From Sutterella sp. (lineage in GTDB: Bacteria > Pseudomonadota > Gammaproteobacteria > Burkholderiales > Burkholderiaceae_F): 48,347 nt of DNA. The notes beneath the pieces are model-generated. The model was not told where the DNA came from. It saw only the letters and a list, made by a program, of their open reading frames with translations, and did not search any database. This document shows, one piece after another, positions 38,442 through 46,205 of the stretch (position 1 is the first letter of the stretch; every line of letters begins with the position of its first letter). The DNA is taken from NCBI RefSeq assembly GCF_030539355.1, contig NZ_JAUNSF010000012.1, positions 1-48,347 of the forward strand, written 5' to 3'. Position numbers and translations under genes: made by a program.

Positions 38442-40277
38442 TCAGGCGCCCGGGTGGCCCGCGTAGATCGACTCGATCAGGTCGTGGAAGTGCTCGAGGA
38501 ACTTCGGGCGCTTGGGCTTCATGGTCGGGGTGAGGAGTCCGCTCTCCACCGTGAAGGGCTCGCGCAGGATCGCGATCGAGCGCGGGATGCCGTAGGAGGG
38601 GAAGTCCTTCGCGGCGGCGCGCACGCGCTTGAGCACAAGCCTCATCATCGCGCGGTTCGTGAGCGTCGCGGGCGACTCGGGGTCGAGCTCCATCTCGGCG
38701 CAGAGGTTCTTCCAGTGATCGGGGGAGACCACGGTGAGCGCGGTGATGAACGGGCGGTTCTCGCCGCAGACGAAGACCTGCTCGAAGAGCGGATCCTCCT
38801 GGATCGCGAACTCGAGGTCCACGGGGGCGATCTTCTCGCCCGTGCTCGTCACGATGATCTCCTTGATGCGGCCCTTGATGCGGATGCGGCCGCCGTCGGA
38901 CAAGTCCGCCTGGTCGCCCGTGTGGAACCAGCCGTCGGGGGTGAGCACGCGAGCCGTGTCGGCCTCGCGCTTCCAGTAGCCCTTCATCACCTGCGGGCCG
39001 CGGATCATCAGCTCGTCGTTGTCGCCGAGCTTGACCTCGGTCGTGCCGAGCGGCCAGCCCACGGTCTCGGGGTGGTTCATCGCGGAGGTCGAGATGCTGA
39101 TCACGGGCGAGGTCTCGGTGAGGCCGTAGACCTGGCGGATCGGGAGCCCCATCGCGCAGAAGAACTTCGCGACGGTGTAGTTGAGGCAGGCGCCGCCGGC
39201 GAGGATCGCCTTGAAACGGCCGCCGAAGGCCGCGCGGACCTTCGCGCCCACGTCCTCGTCGAGGGTCGGCAGAACCGTGTCATCCAAGTGCGCGCGCTCG
39301 CTCTCCTCGACGGGCAGTCCGTTCTCGCGGCAGAACCGGCGCCAGCCGGCCTCGGCCGCCCAGGCGGCGATGTACTGGTCGTGCTCGTTCTCCTTGGAAA
39401 GCGCCAGCTGCCGCTTCTGGTAGATGCGCTCGAGCACTCGGGGCACCGTGCACATGAGCGTGGGCTTCACGTCCACGAGGTCGCTCTCGATGTGCGAGAC
39501 CGAGCGGGCGAAGACCATCGCGGCGCCCTTCGAGAGCGCGGTGTAGTGCGCGACCGTGCGCTCGAAGGTGTGCGAGAAGGGCAGGAACGAGAGGTACACG
39601 TCCTCCTCGTTGATGCTGATGACGGTGTGGATCTGGCGGACGTTCGCGACGAGGTTCCTGTGCGTGAGCATCACGCCCTTGGGGCGCCCCGTCGTGCCGG
39701 AGGTGTAGATGAAGCCCGCGAGCGAGTCGGGCGCCGGCTCGGGCGGCAGCTCCTCGTCGGGGATGCCGTTGCCGCGGGCGAGCCAGGCCTCGACGCCCAT
39801 CACGTGGACGCCGTTCACATAGTCGTCGGCGAGGTCATTGATGAGCACGACCTCCTCGAGCGCGGGGAACGACTCCGCGGCGTCCTTGATCGCGTTCCAG
39901 CGGGCGCGCGACGAGGTGACGAGGATGCGGCTGCCGGAATCGTTGAGGATGTAGGCCGAGGACCCCGGCGTGTCGATCGCGTGGAGGGGCACCGGGACGA
40001 GCGAGTCCCAGAGCGCGGCGTCGTCGAAGGTCACCGCCTCGATGCAGTTCGTGAGCAGCATCGCCACGCGGTCGCCGGGCTTCATGCCCGCTGCGTGGAA
40101 GGCGCGGCGCCAGCGCATCACGTCGAGCATGAACTCGCCCCACGTCACGGATATCCAGGCGTTCTCCGCGTAGTCGAACTGCCGGAAGGCCTCCCTCTCG
40201 GGAAACTTCGCGGCGGTGTTCCTCAGAAACTGCGGAATCGTTTCGCCCTCGAGGCGTGACGTGGTGGGTGCGTTCAT
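38442..40277 (-). CDS. long-chain fatty acid--CoA ligase (second of tandem pair)
   Basis: This 611-residue enzyme activates long-chain fatty acids to acyl-CoA through an acyl-adenylate. AMP-binding motifs are YTSGTTGRPKG (P loop), YGLTETSP and the TGDQ and GRIKEIIVTSTGEKI segments containing the catalytic hinge and Lys region. It belongs to the FAA1/long-chain family rather than to FadD. It lies 103 bp downstream of a paralog of similar length in the same direction, probably by duplication. No beta-oxidation genes are seen in the window, so recycling of exogenous fatty acids into lipid is as likely as degradation. Confidence 0.92.
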   Translation of the reverse strand: MNAPTTSRLEGETIPQFLRNTAAKFPEREAFRQFDYAENAWISVTWGEFMLDVMRWRRAFHAAGMKPGDRVAMLLTNCIEAVTFDDAALWDSLVPVPLHAIDTPGSSAYILNDSGSRILVTSSRARWNAIKDAAESFPALEEVVLINDLADDYVNGVHVMGVEAWLARGNGIPDEELPPEPAPDSLAGFIYTSGTTGRPKGVMLTHRNLVANVRQIHTVISINEEDVYLSFLPFSHTFERTVAHYTALSKGAAMVFARSVSHIESDLVDVKPTLMCTVPRVLERIYQKRQLALSKENEHDQYIAAWAAEAGWRRFCRENGLPVEESERAHLDDTVLPTLDEDVGAKVRAAFGGRFKAILAGGACLNYTVAKFFCAMGLPIRQVYGLTETSPVISISTSAMNHPETVGWPLGTTEVKLGDNDELMIRGPQVMKGYWKREADTARVLTPDGWFHTGDQADLSDGGRIRIKGRIKEIIVTSTGEKIAPVDLEFAIQEDPLFEQVFVCGENRPFITALTVVSPDHWKNLCAEMELDPESPATLTNRAMMRLVLKRVRAAAKDFPSYGIPRSIAILREPFTVESGLLTPTMKPKRPKFLEHFHDLIESIYAGHPGA

Positions 40278-40313
40278 ATTCTTTCGTTACCCTGCGGTGG
40301 TTCTGTAGGGTGG

Positions 40314-40356
40314 GGGAGCCCTGTGGTGAGGGGAAGGGCTCCCGGTTTTCTTCTTT
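40314..40356 (+). terminator. rightward-facing terminator between two leftward genes
   Basis: GGGAGCCC (40314-40321) pairs with GGGCTCCC (40336-40343). On the plus strand it is followed by GGTTTTCTTCTTTTC. Both flanking genes run leftward, and leftward the stem lacks a T run. It would stop antisense transcription. Confidence 0.5.
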
Positions 40357-40380
40357 TCTATTTCAGAGCGGCTCTCTTGA

Positions 40381-42246
40381 TCAGCTGCTCTTCTTCTTCG
40401 GCGTGATCTCGTCGAACATGGCGTCGATTTCCTCGTGCCAGCGGCGGACGATCTGGTTGCGCTTGATCTTGAGCGTCGGCGTGAGCAGCCCGTTGTCGAT
40501 GGTCCACGGGTCCTTCAAGAGCGTCACGACGCGCGGCACGCCGTAGTTCGGGAAGTCGGAGGCGGCCTTGCGGATGCGCTTGATCGCGGCCTGCCTCACC
40601 TCGCGGGCCTTGTAGGACGCCTCGTCCTTCGGGTCGAGGCCGAGCGTCTCGCAGAGCTTCTCGAACTCGACCGGGTTCACGACGGCGACCAAGCCGATGC
40701 AGATGCGGTCGTCGCCCACGGCCATCGTCTGCGCGAAGAGCGGATCGGTCTCGATCGCGGCCTCGAGGTCGGCGGGCGGAACCTTCTCGCCCGTGCTCGT
40801 CACGATGATCTCCTTGATGCGGCCGGTGATGCGGATGTGGCCGTCGGAGTAGATCTCGGCGATGTCGCCCGTGGAGAGCCAGCCGTCGTCGGAGAGGATG
40901 GCCTTGGTCGCGTCCTCGCGGTTCCAGTAGCCCTGCATCACGGAGGGGCCGCGCACCTGGAGCTCGCCTTCGGGCGAGAGCCTCACCTCGAGGTTGTCGA
41001 CGGCGGGACCCACGGTGTTCGGGTGGTTCGAGCCCACGCGGTTCACCGCGATGATGGGCGAGGTCTCGGTCATGCCGTAGCCCTGGTAGATGGGAACGCC
41101 CAGGCCCAGGAACACCTTCGCCACGGCGGGATTGAGCGCCGCGCCGCCCGAGATGTAGAGATGGATGCGGTCGCCGAACACGTCGCGCAGTTTCTTGCCC
41201 ACCTTGCGGTCGAGGAAGCCGGCGACGAGCGGATCGAGCCAGGCGCGGCCCGAGGGCTCGACGGGGAGGTTGTTCTCGCGGCACACGCGCCGCCAGCCCA
41301 CCTCGACGGCCCAGTTGAACATGTACTGCACGACCTTCGACTGCTTGGCGAGTCCGTCGCGCAGTTTGCCGTAGATCATGTCGTAGACGCGCGGCACGCT
41401 CATCAGCAGCGTCGGGCGGATCGTCTTCAGGTCGTCGGCGAGGAGCGCGATCGAGCGGTTGAAGGCGAGCGTGAGGCCGATGCCGACGGCGAGGTAGTAG
41501 GACGCCGTGCGCTCGAAGGTGTGCGAGAGCGGCAGGAACGAGAGAAGCACCTCGTCGGAGCGGGGCTGCAGGCTCTTCAGAACGCCCTTGAGGTTCGAGA
41601 GGACGTTCCTGTGCGTGAGCATCACGCCCTTCGGGTTGCCGGTCGTGCCCGAGGTGTAGACGAGGGCTGCGAGGTCCGTCGGGCGCGGGCCCGGGGGGAG
41701 CGGCGCCGTCGGCGTCTGGCTGAGCCACGTCTCGAGCGACATCGTCGGGATGGCGGCGTCCGGATCGTCGCAGAACTCGTCGTCGGTGATGACGACGAGC
41801 TTGAGGTTCGGGAAGTCGCCCGTCTCGCGGATCTGGCGCCACTTGAGCTTCTTGTTCGTGACGAGGAGCTCGGCCCCGGAGTCGTTCAGGATGTAGGCCG
41901 AGGACTTCGGCGTGTCGATCGCGTGCAGCGGCACCGGGGTGAGGGCGTTGGCGAGCACCGACTGGTCAAAGAGCACCGCCTCCATGCAGTTCGGCAGCAG
42001 CATCGCCGCACGCGCGCCGCGCGCGAGGCCCATGCCCGCGAGAGCGTGGCGCCAGCGCTCGACCTCGTCATAGCCCTGACGGAAGGTCCAGTCGCACCAG
42101 AGCTTCTTCTTGTTGTCCCAGGACTTCCATCCGATGGCGTCGGGACGCTTCTCGACCTGATGCGCGAGGAGCTCGGGAATCGTGGCGAGCACGTCGAGTT
42201 CGCGGATGCGCTCAAGTCCTTCTTCAATCGTGGAGTTCTGTGTCAT
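40381..42246 (-). CDS. long-chain fatty acid--CoA ligase (first of tandem pair)
   Basis: This 621-residue enzyme is a paralog of its downstream neighbour and activates long-chain fatty acids to acyl-CoA. Motifs are YTSGTTGNPKG, YGMTETSP, TGDIAEI and GRIKEIIVTSTGEKV. The C terminus ends in KKKSS. A good leftward promoter (42434-42462) lies upstream, with a leader of about 180 nt, so the pair is probably one operon led by this gene. Having two near-equivalent synthetases suggests different chain-length preferences, which sequence alone cannot show. Confidence 0.92.
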   Translation of the reverse strand: MTQNSTIEEGLERIRELDVLATIPELLAHQVEKRPDAIGWKSWDNKKKLWCDWTFRQGYDEVERWRHALAGMGLARGARAAMLLPNCMEAVLFDQSVLANALTPVPLHAIDTPKSSAYILNDSGAELLVTNKKLKWRQIRETGDFPNLKLVVITDDEFCDDPDAAIPTMSLETWLSQTPTAPLPPGPRPTDLAALVYTSGTTGNPKGVMLTHRNVLSNLKGVLKSLQPRSDEVLLSFLPLSHTFERTASYYLAVGIGLTLAFNRSIALLADDLKTIRPTLLMSVPRVYDMIYGKLRDGLAKQSKVVQYMFNWAVEVGWRRVCRENNLPVEPSGRAWLDPLVAGFLDRKVGKKLRDVFGDRIHLYISGGAALNPAVAKVFLGLGVPIYQGYGMTETSPIIAVNRVGSNHPNTVGPAVDNLEVRLSPEGELQVRGPSVMQGYWNREDATKAILSDDGWLSTGDIAEIYSDGHIRITGRIKEIIVTSTGEKVPPADLEAAIETDPLFAQTMAVGDDRICIGLVAVVNPVEFEKLCETLGLDPKDEASYKAREVRQAAIKRIRKAASDFPNYGVPRVVTLLKDPWTIDNGLLTPTLKIKRNQIVRRWHEEIDAMFDEITPKKKSS

Positions 42247-42433
42247 GACCGTCTGGGGGCGGGCGCGCCTGAAAGGAGACTGTTTGCGGTCTCCCTGCGG
42301 GAGACGGGCGCCGCCTCTTCTTCTAGAGAGTTGATTGGCAGTGTTGGTCGCAGGGCCGGAACCTGGGGCGGGCCCGAACGGGAGATTCGTGAGGGGCGGT
42401 CACATCTTTATGCGAGAGACCCCCAAAACTGGA

Positions 42434-42462
42434 ATTGTATCGGTGCGGGGACCTGTGGTCAG
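42434..42462 (-). promoter_or_regulatory. sigma-70 promoter of the acyl-CoA synthetase operon
   Basis: Read leftward, CTGACC (-35) and TACAAT (-10) are separated by exactly 17 bp, matching 4/6 and 5/6 consensus bases. Transcription would begin near 42427, about 180 nt before the synthetase start. Confidence 0.55.
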
Positions 42463-42515
42463 GTTTCCCGGACTAGGCCGTTCGGACGGTGTGACGCCCG
42501 GGTCTCGCCGGGCCC

Positions 42516-42577
42516 TACACCCGGACGGGTGTATAGGCCCCGGGGGACTGGTCACGAAAGTTACGTGTATTCACGTA
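42516..42577. repeat. hairpin TACACCC/GGGTGTA and operator-like TACGTG-N4-CACGTA
   Basis: TACACCC (42516-42522) pairs with GGGTGTA (42527-42533). A second perfect dyad TACGTG/CACGTA occupies 42562-42577. They lie between the synthetase promoter and the NtrC-type sites. The second has the size and symmetry of a dimeric repressor site. Confidence 0.5.
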
Positions 42578-42606
42578 TGTTTTTCGCATCGAGTGAATTT
42601 TGCTGA

Positions 42607-42672
42607 GCACCATCATGGTGCGCATAAGAAATTGGAGTAGTGGTAAACCCTCAAATTGCACGGCATTGGTGC
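42607..42672 (+). promoter_or_regulatory. two NtrC-type binding sites
   Basis: GCACCATCATGGTGC (42607-42621) matches the NtrC pattern GCACY-N5-RGTGC exactly. GCACGGCATTGGTGC (42658-42672) matches except for one base. Their centres are 51 bp apart, close to five helical turns, so both would face the same side. They lie about 105 and 156 bp upstream of the predicted start of the downstream sigma-54 promoter, a normal enhancer distance. Confidence 0.5.
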
Positions 42673-42743
42673 GATTTCGGCGCTGTTCTGCGGGTTTGCG
42701 AGAAAGGCCGGAGGCGTGTAACTTTCGTCCTGCAGCAGAACAA

Positions 42744-42759
42744 ATGCACATGCGTTGCT
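42744..42759 (+). promoter_or_regulatory. candidate sigma-54 promoter
   Basis: ATGCACA-N4-TTGCT compares with the sigma-54 consensus TGGCACG-N4-TTGCW. The -12 element is perfect (5/5) and GCAC of the -24 element is kept, but the conserved GG is TG here. Alone it is a weak call; the two NtrC-type sites upstream raise its likelihood. Transcription would begin near 42770. Confidence 0.35.
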
Positions 42760-42769
42760 CCTCAAACGC

Positions 42770-42864
42770 TTACAAATGGTGTGGTTGGTCCTGCATCATC
42801 TGAATGAAGCTGCAAATACAAAAGGGCTGACGACAGCAAGGGATGTCGTCAGCCCTTTCCTTTG
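42770..42864 (+). ncRNA. candidate nitrogen-regulated small RNA of about 95 nt
   Basis: Between the predicted sigma-54 start and the end of the terminator lies a stretch with no plausible ORF. It ends in a perfect 14-bp terminator stem. The 5' half is single-stranded-looking (CTTACAAATGGTGTGG) with a weak TGCA/TGCA pairing. It resembles in design, not in sequence, RpoN/NtrC-dependent small RNAs such as NrsZ of Pseudomonas. Expression is not shown. Confidence 0.35.
42821..42864 (+). terminator. very strong bidirectional terminator
   Basis: AAAGGGCTGACGAC pairs perfectly with GTCGTCAGCCCTTT (14 bp) around a 10-nt loop. It is followed rightward by CCTTTGTC and leftward by TTGTATTTG. No protein gene ends nearby on either strand. 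Confidence 0.88.
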
Positions 42865-43423
42865 TCTGCGTTTTTCTCCTCCTCTCTTCCGTCCGCCGCC
42901 CTCTCCGGGCCCTGTCGCCGTCTCCCCTGCATCCGGTCCCGCCCCGGGCCGCGGGAAGCTTCCCACTGCGCCGCGGGCGCGTTCCTGCGGGCCCTCCGGT
43001 GCGTCTCCCTTCCTCCAGGTCCCCCTCTCGCCCTCGCCGTCGCATCCGTGGCCGGGGAACGCTCCTCTCATGATTCGTCCGGTGACGAAATCCCCGGGCG
43101 CCGGATTCCCTCTCATCAGGAGCTTATGAGGGAAATCCCCACGGGGGGATGGAGGCATGTTGGGCAGCCTGTTCCGGGAGGCCTTCCGCGCCGCTCCCGG
43201 CCCCCGGTCCGAGGCCGGGAAATAACGAAGCCTTGACAAAAGTCAAATTGGACGTGCCTCCTGAACACTCGCCGCAGGACCGGAATCCGGGGGACACCCG
43301 ACTGCGTATTTATGCGTATTCCCTGCGATCCGCCTGCGGCGCGGCTGCTGAGAACGGCTCTCAACCGGGGCCGGAACCGGGCACGCGGATTGCTCTGCTG
43401 GAAGATCCGGGACCGCCGGGCAG
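42865..43423. other. gene-free stretch upstream of the nrd locus
   Basis: Several overlapping frames are open here, but all are Pro/Arg/Ser-rich and resemble nothing known. Visible signals are an AGGGAAATCCCC dyad (43129-43140), a TTGAC-AAAA-GTCAA repeat (43233-43246) and a direct repeat TGCGTATT with a 10-bp period (43303-43320). I see no gene. Confidence 0.45.
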
Positions 43424-43460
43424 AAAAAAAGCCCGCTCTGCCTTGGTCAGCAGCGCGGGC
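43424..43460 (-). terminator. leftward-facing terminator, possible end of a non-coding RNA
   Basis: GCCCGC (43431-43436) and GCGGGC (43455-43460) are complementary. Read leftward the stem is followed by seven T residues and then CTG. No leftward protein gene exists to its right up to nrdD, so it may end a non-coding transcript from 43460-43700. Confidence 0.6.
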
Positions 43461-43568
43461 CGGAACAACATTCGGACGCGGCATGCTTGCATTAGCAATG
43501 CCGGCCTCTGGCGAGGCGGACATTCCAATACAGCCCCTCGGAAGCGCCCGATGTCGACGCACGCCTAA

Positions 43569-43728
43569 CCGGCTCGGTGGGAGCCGGAAAGGAGGAATTG
43601 ATCCGAGGGCAATTCTAGGAGGTTTTGATTAGACCGGCACTGAGGAAAATCCCTTGTATGGCCCCGGCCGGAACCCGCCGCACAGGGGGTGTGCAGGCCG
43701 AATGATCCTCAAACTTAGGGAAAACCCT
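43569..43728. promoter_or_regulatory. cluster of dyads upstream of nrdD
   Basis: In order: hairpin CCGGCTC/GAGCCGG (43569-43587), GAATTG-N9-CAATTC (43595-43615), AGGAAAATCCCT (43643-43654) and AGGGAAAACCCT (43717-43728). The last is followed by TGATACGAT, an extended -10-like element. The density of dyads suggests a complex control region. Confidence 0.4.
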
Positions 43729-43832
43729 GATACGATGAGCCTCATCCCTGACGCGCCGCGCAGGGCAGGGGAGGAGCCCGAGGGCCCTAGGTCCGGACAC
43801 CTCGAACGGGTGAGGCGGCGCCTGCCGGGCTC

Positions 43833-43841
43833 TGATATAGT
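43833..43841 (+). promoter_or_regulatory. extended -10 promoter of nrdD
   Basis: TGATATAGT provides TG, one base and TATAGT, a strong extended -10. The -35 region is poor. Transcription would start near 43848, giving a leader of about 104 nt that contains the paired NrdR-like boxes. Confidence 0.5.
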
Positions 43842-43864
43842 TTCCCCCGTCGATTGATCACGAC

Positions 43865-43910
43865 CACAACCTATAGTGACTCACCTGCCTGTGGGCCACT
43901 ATAGGTTGTT
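43865..43910 (+). promoter_or_regulatory. paired NrdR boxes upstream of nrdD
   Basis: CACAACCTATAGTG (43865-43878) matches 12 of 14 positions of the NrdR core CACWATATWTWGTG; CACTATAGGTTGTT (43897-43910) matches 11. Their starts are 32 bp apart, three helical turns, the arrangement NrdR uses. The two also form an inverted repeat (CAACCTATAGTG/CACTATAGGTTG) followed by a T-rich run, so an RNA hairpin is an alternative reading. Confidence 0.55.
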
Positions 43911-43951
43911 GTTTTCTTAATTGTTGATTTCTTTAGGTAAACGAGCTCGAG

Positions 43952-45994
43952 ATGACCAGCGCACTCCCCCAGCACCTCCTGAAGCGTGACGGTTCCGTCC
44001 GTTATTTTGATGTCGAGAAGATCGTGAAGGCCGTGGCCAAGGCCGGCCGCGCCACGAAGGAGTTCGACGAGGACGCCGCGCGCGCCATCGTCACCGACCA
44101 CGTTCTTCCGCGTCTCGCCCATCACGACGCCGCCCGCACGCCGAGCATCGAGTGGGTGCAGGACGCCGTCGAGCACGCGCTCTTCGAGACGGGCCATTTC
44201 ACGACGCTGCGCGCCTACATCGTCTACCGCGAGTCGCGCGCCAAGGTGCGTGACGCGAAGAAGAGCTGGGTGAACGTCGAGAGCTCGATCAACGAGTACC
44301 TCGACCAGCTCGACTGGCGCGTGAACGCCAACGCCAACCAGGGCTACTCCTTGGGCGGCCTCATCCTCAACGTCTCGGGCAAGGTCGTCGCCAACTACTG
44401 GCTCAACTACATCTACCCGGCCGAGGTGGGCCGCGCCCACCGCGAGGCCGACGTGCACGTGCACGACCTCGACATGCTCTCGGGCTACTGCGCCGGCTGG
44501 TCGCTGCGCACGCTCCTCCAGGAGGGTCTGAACGGTGTGGCCGGCAAGGTCGAGGCCGATGCCCCGAAGCATCTCTCGTCCGCCACGGGCCAGATCGTCA
44601 ACTTCCTCGGCACGATGCAGAACGAGTGGGCCGGCGCCCAGGCGTTCTCGTCGTTCGACACCTATCTCGCCCCCTTCATCCGCAAGGACAACCTCCCCTA
44701 CACCGAGGTTCTCCAGTGCATGCAGGAGCTCATCTACAACCTCAACGTGCCCTCGCGCTGGGGCACGCAGACCCCGTTCACGAACCTCACGTTCGACTGG
44801 ACCTGCCCCGAGGACCTGAAGAAGGAGCACCCGCTCATCGGCGGCGAGACCATGCCCTTCACCTACGGCGAACTCCAGGCCGAGATGGACATGATCAACC
44901 GCGCCTACATCGAGGTCATGATGAAGGGCGACGCGAAGGGCCGTGTGTTCACGTTCCCGATCCCGACCTACAACATCACCCCGGACTTCGACTGGGAGAG
45001 CCCCAACGCGCTGAAGCTCTTCGACATGACCGCCCGCTACGGTCTGCCGTACTTCCAGAACTTCATCAATTCGGAGCTCAAGCCCAACATGATCCGCTCG
45101 ATGTGCTGCCGCCTGCAGCTCGACCTGCGCGAGCTCCTGAAGCGCGGCAACGGCCTCTTCGGCTCCGCGGAGCAGACGGGCTCGCTCGGCGTCGTCACGA
45201 TCAACTGCGCGCGCCTCGGCTTTCTCTTCAAGCACGACAAGGAGCATCTCTACGAGCGCCTTGACTACCTCCTTGAGCTCGCCAAGACCAGCCTCGAGAT
45301 CAAGCGCAAGGTGATCCAGCGTCACATCGACCAGGGTCTCTTCCCGTACACCAAGCGCTACCTCGGCACGCTGCGCAACCACTTCTCGACGATCGGCGTC
45401 AACGGCATCAACGAGATGATCCGCAACTTCACCGACGACGCGGAGAACATCACGACGGACGCCGGCCACGCCTTCGCGCTCGAGTTCCTCGACCATGTGC
45501 GCGCCCGCCTCGTGGAGTTCCAGGAGGAGACGGACCACATGTACAACCTCGAGGCCACGCCGGCCGAGGGCACGACCTACCGCTTCGCCAAGGAAGACCG
45601 CAAGCGCTTCCCGGGCATCCTGCAGGCCGGCACCCCGACGAATCCGTACTACACGAACTCCTCGCAGCTCCCGGTGAACTTCACCGACGATCCCTTCGAG
45701 GCGCTCGAGCGCCAGGACGACCTGCAGCGCAAGTACACGGGCGGCACGGTGCTCCACCTCTACATGAACGAGGCCGTCAGCTCCCCCGAGGCCTGCCGCG
45801 ATCTCGTGCGCCGCACGCTCACGAACTTCCGCCTGCCCTACATCACCATCACGCCGACCTTCTCGATCTGCCCGAAGCACGGCTATCTCTCCGGCCGTCA
45901 CGACTTCTGCCCGAAGTGCGACGCCGAGCTGATCGCCCGCAAGCGCCGTCTCGCGGCCGGTGCCGCCGGCACGCCCGCGCACGCCGCGAGCTGA
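43952..45994 (+). CDS. nrdD: anaerobic ribonucleotide reductase large chain, lacking glycyl-radical segment
   Basis: Class III reductase makes deoxyribonucleoside triphosphates without oxygen. This 680-residue chain has an N-terminal ATP cone (about 5-95) and the ten-stranded barrel with Cys180 in HDLDMLSGYC and the thiyl Cys385/386 in RSMCCRL. Near the end CPKHGYLSGRHDFCPKC (640-656) is the zinc-binding region. Normal NrdD continues directly into a glycyl-radical segment (RVxGY). Here the chain ends instead in a low-complexity Ala/Arg tail, and that segment is encoded separately at 46206. The ATG follows GAGCTCGAG; paired NrdR-like boxes lie upstream. Confidence 0.93.
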   Translation: MTSALPQHLLKRDGSVRYFDVEKIVKAVAKAGRATKEFDEDAARAIVTDHVLPRLAHHDAARTPSIEWVQDAVEHALFETGHFTTLRAYIVYRESRAKVRDAKKSWVNVESSINEYLDQLDWRVNANANQGYSLGGLILNVSGKVVANYWLNYIYPAEVGRAHREADVHVHDLDMLSGYCAGWSLRTLLQEGLNGVAGKVEADAPKHLSSATGQIVNFLGTMQNEWAGAQAFSSFDTYLAPFIRKDNLPYTEVLQCMQELIYNLNVPSRWGTQTPFTNLTFDWTCPEDLKKEHPLIGGETMPFTYGELQAEMDMINRAYIEVMMKGDAKGRVFTFPIPTYNITPDFDWESPNALKLFDMTARYGLPYFQNFINSELKPNMIRSMCCRLQLDLRELLKRGNGLFGSAEQTGSLGVVTINCARLGFLFKHDKEHLYERLDYLLELAKTSLEIKRKVIQRHIDQGLFPYTKRYLGTLRNHFSTIGVNGINEMIRNFTDDAENITTDAGHAFALEFLDHVRARLVEFQEETDHMYNLEATPAEGTTYRFAKEDRKRFPGILQAGTPTNPYYTNSSQLPVNFTDDPFEALERQDDLQRKYTGGTVLHLYMNEAVSSPEACRDLVRRTLTNFRLPYITITPTFSICPKHGYLSGRHDFCPKCDAELIARKRRLAAGAAGTPAHAAS

Positions 45995-46016
45995 TTTGGG
46001 TCGGGATCAACCGGCA

Positions 46017-46062
46017 CACCATATGTTGTGGTTTCTTTGAATCGAAACTACCACATATAGGG
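46017..46062 (+). promoter_or_regulatory. paired NrdR boxes upstream of the glycyl-radical gene
   Basis: CACCATATGTTGTG (46017-46030) matches 12 of 14 NrdR core positions; TACCACATATAGGG (46049-46062) matches 10. Their starts are 32 bp apart, exactly the offset seen before nrdD. They also form an imperfect inverted repeat with an 8-nt loop, so an RNA hairpin after nrdD is an alternative. Confidence 0.5.
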
Positions 46063-46101
46063 TTTTGAAACATTTCGACGTCCCCGTTTCCGCCTCCGGG
46101 C

Positions 46102-46178
46102 TGATATGATGGACGGACCGAAAAAACTGACAGCCGCCCCGGAAGACCGGGCTCCCGAGACCCGGAGGCAGGGGCGGC
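46102..46178 (+). promoter_or_regulatory. extended -10 promoter and leader hairpin of the glycyl-radical gene
   Basis: TGATATGAT (46102-46110) is an extended -10 nearly identical to that of nrdD. It is followed by a nested hairpin, GCCGCCCC/GGGGCGGC (46133-46178) with CCGGG/CCCGG inside, ending about 15 bp before the ribosome binding site. Confidence 0.45.
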
Positions 46179-46205
46179 GGAAAAACTATTTGAAGGAGTC
46201 TCAAA

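Noticed and set aside
38454-42606. Long rightward frames (601 aa and 723 aa) over the acyl-CoA synthetases
   Set aside because: Same shadow composition and no recognisable protein; the opposite strand encodes full enzymes.
43149-43568. 139-aa frame in the gene-free region before nrdD
   Set aside because: Composition is Pro/Arg/Ser/Gly-rich, there is no ribosome binding site, and it runs across the leftward terminator at 43424-43460.
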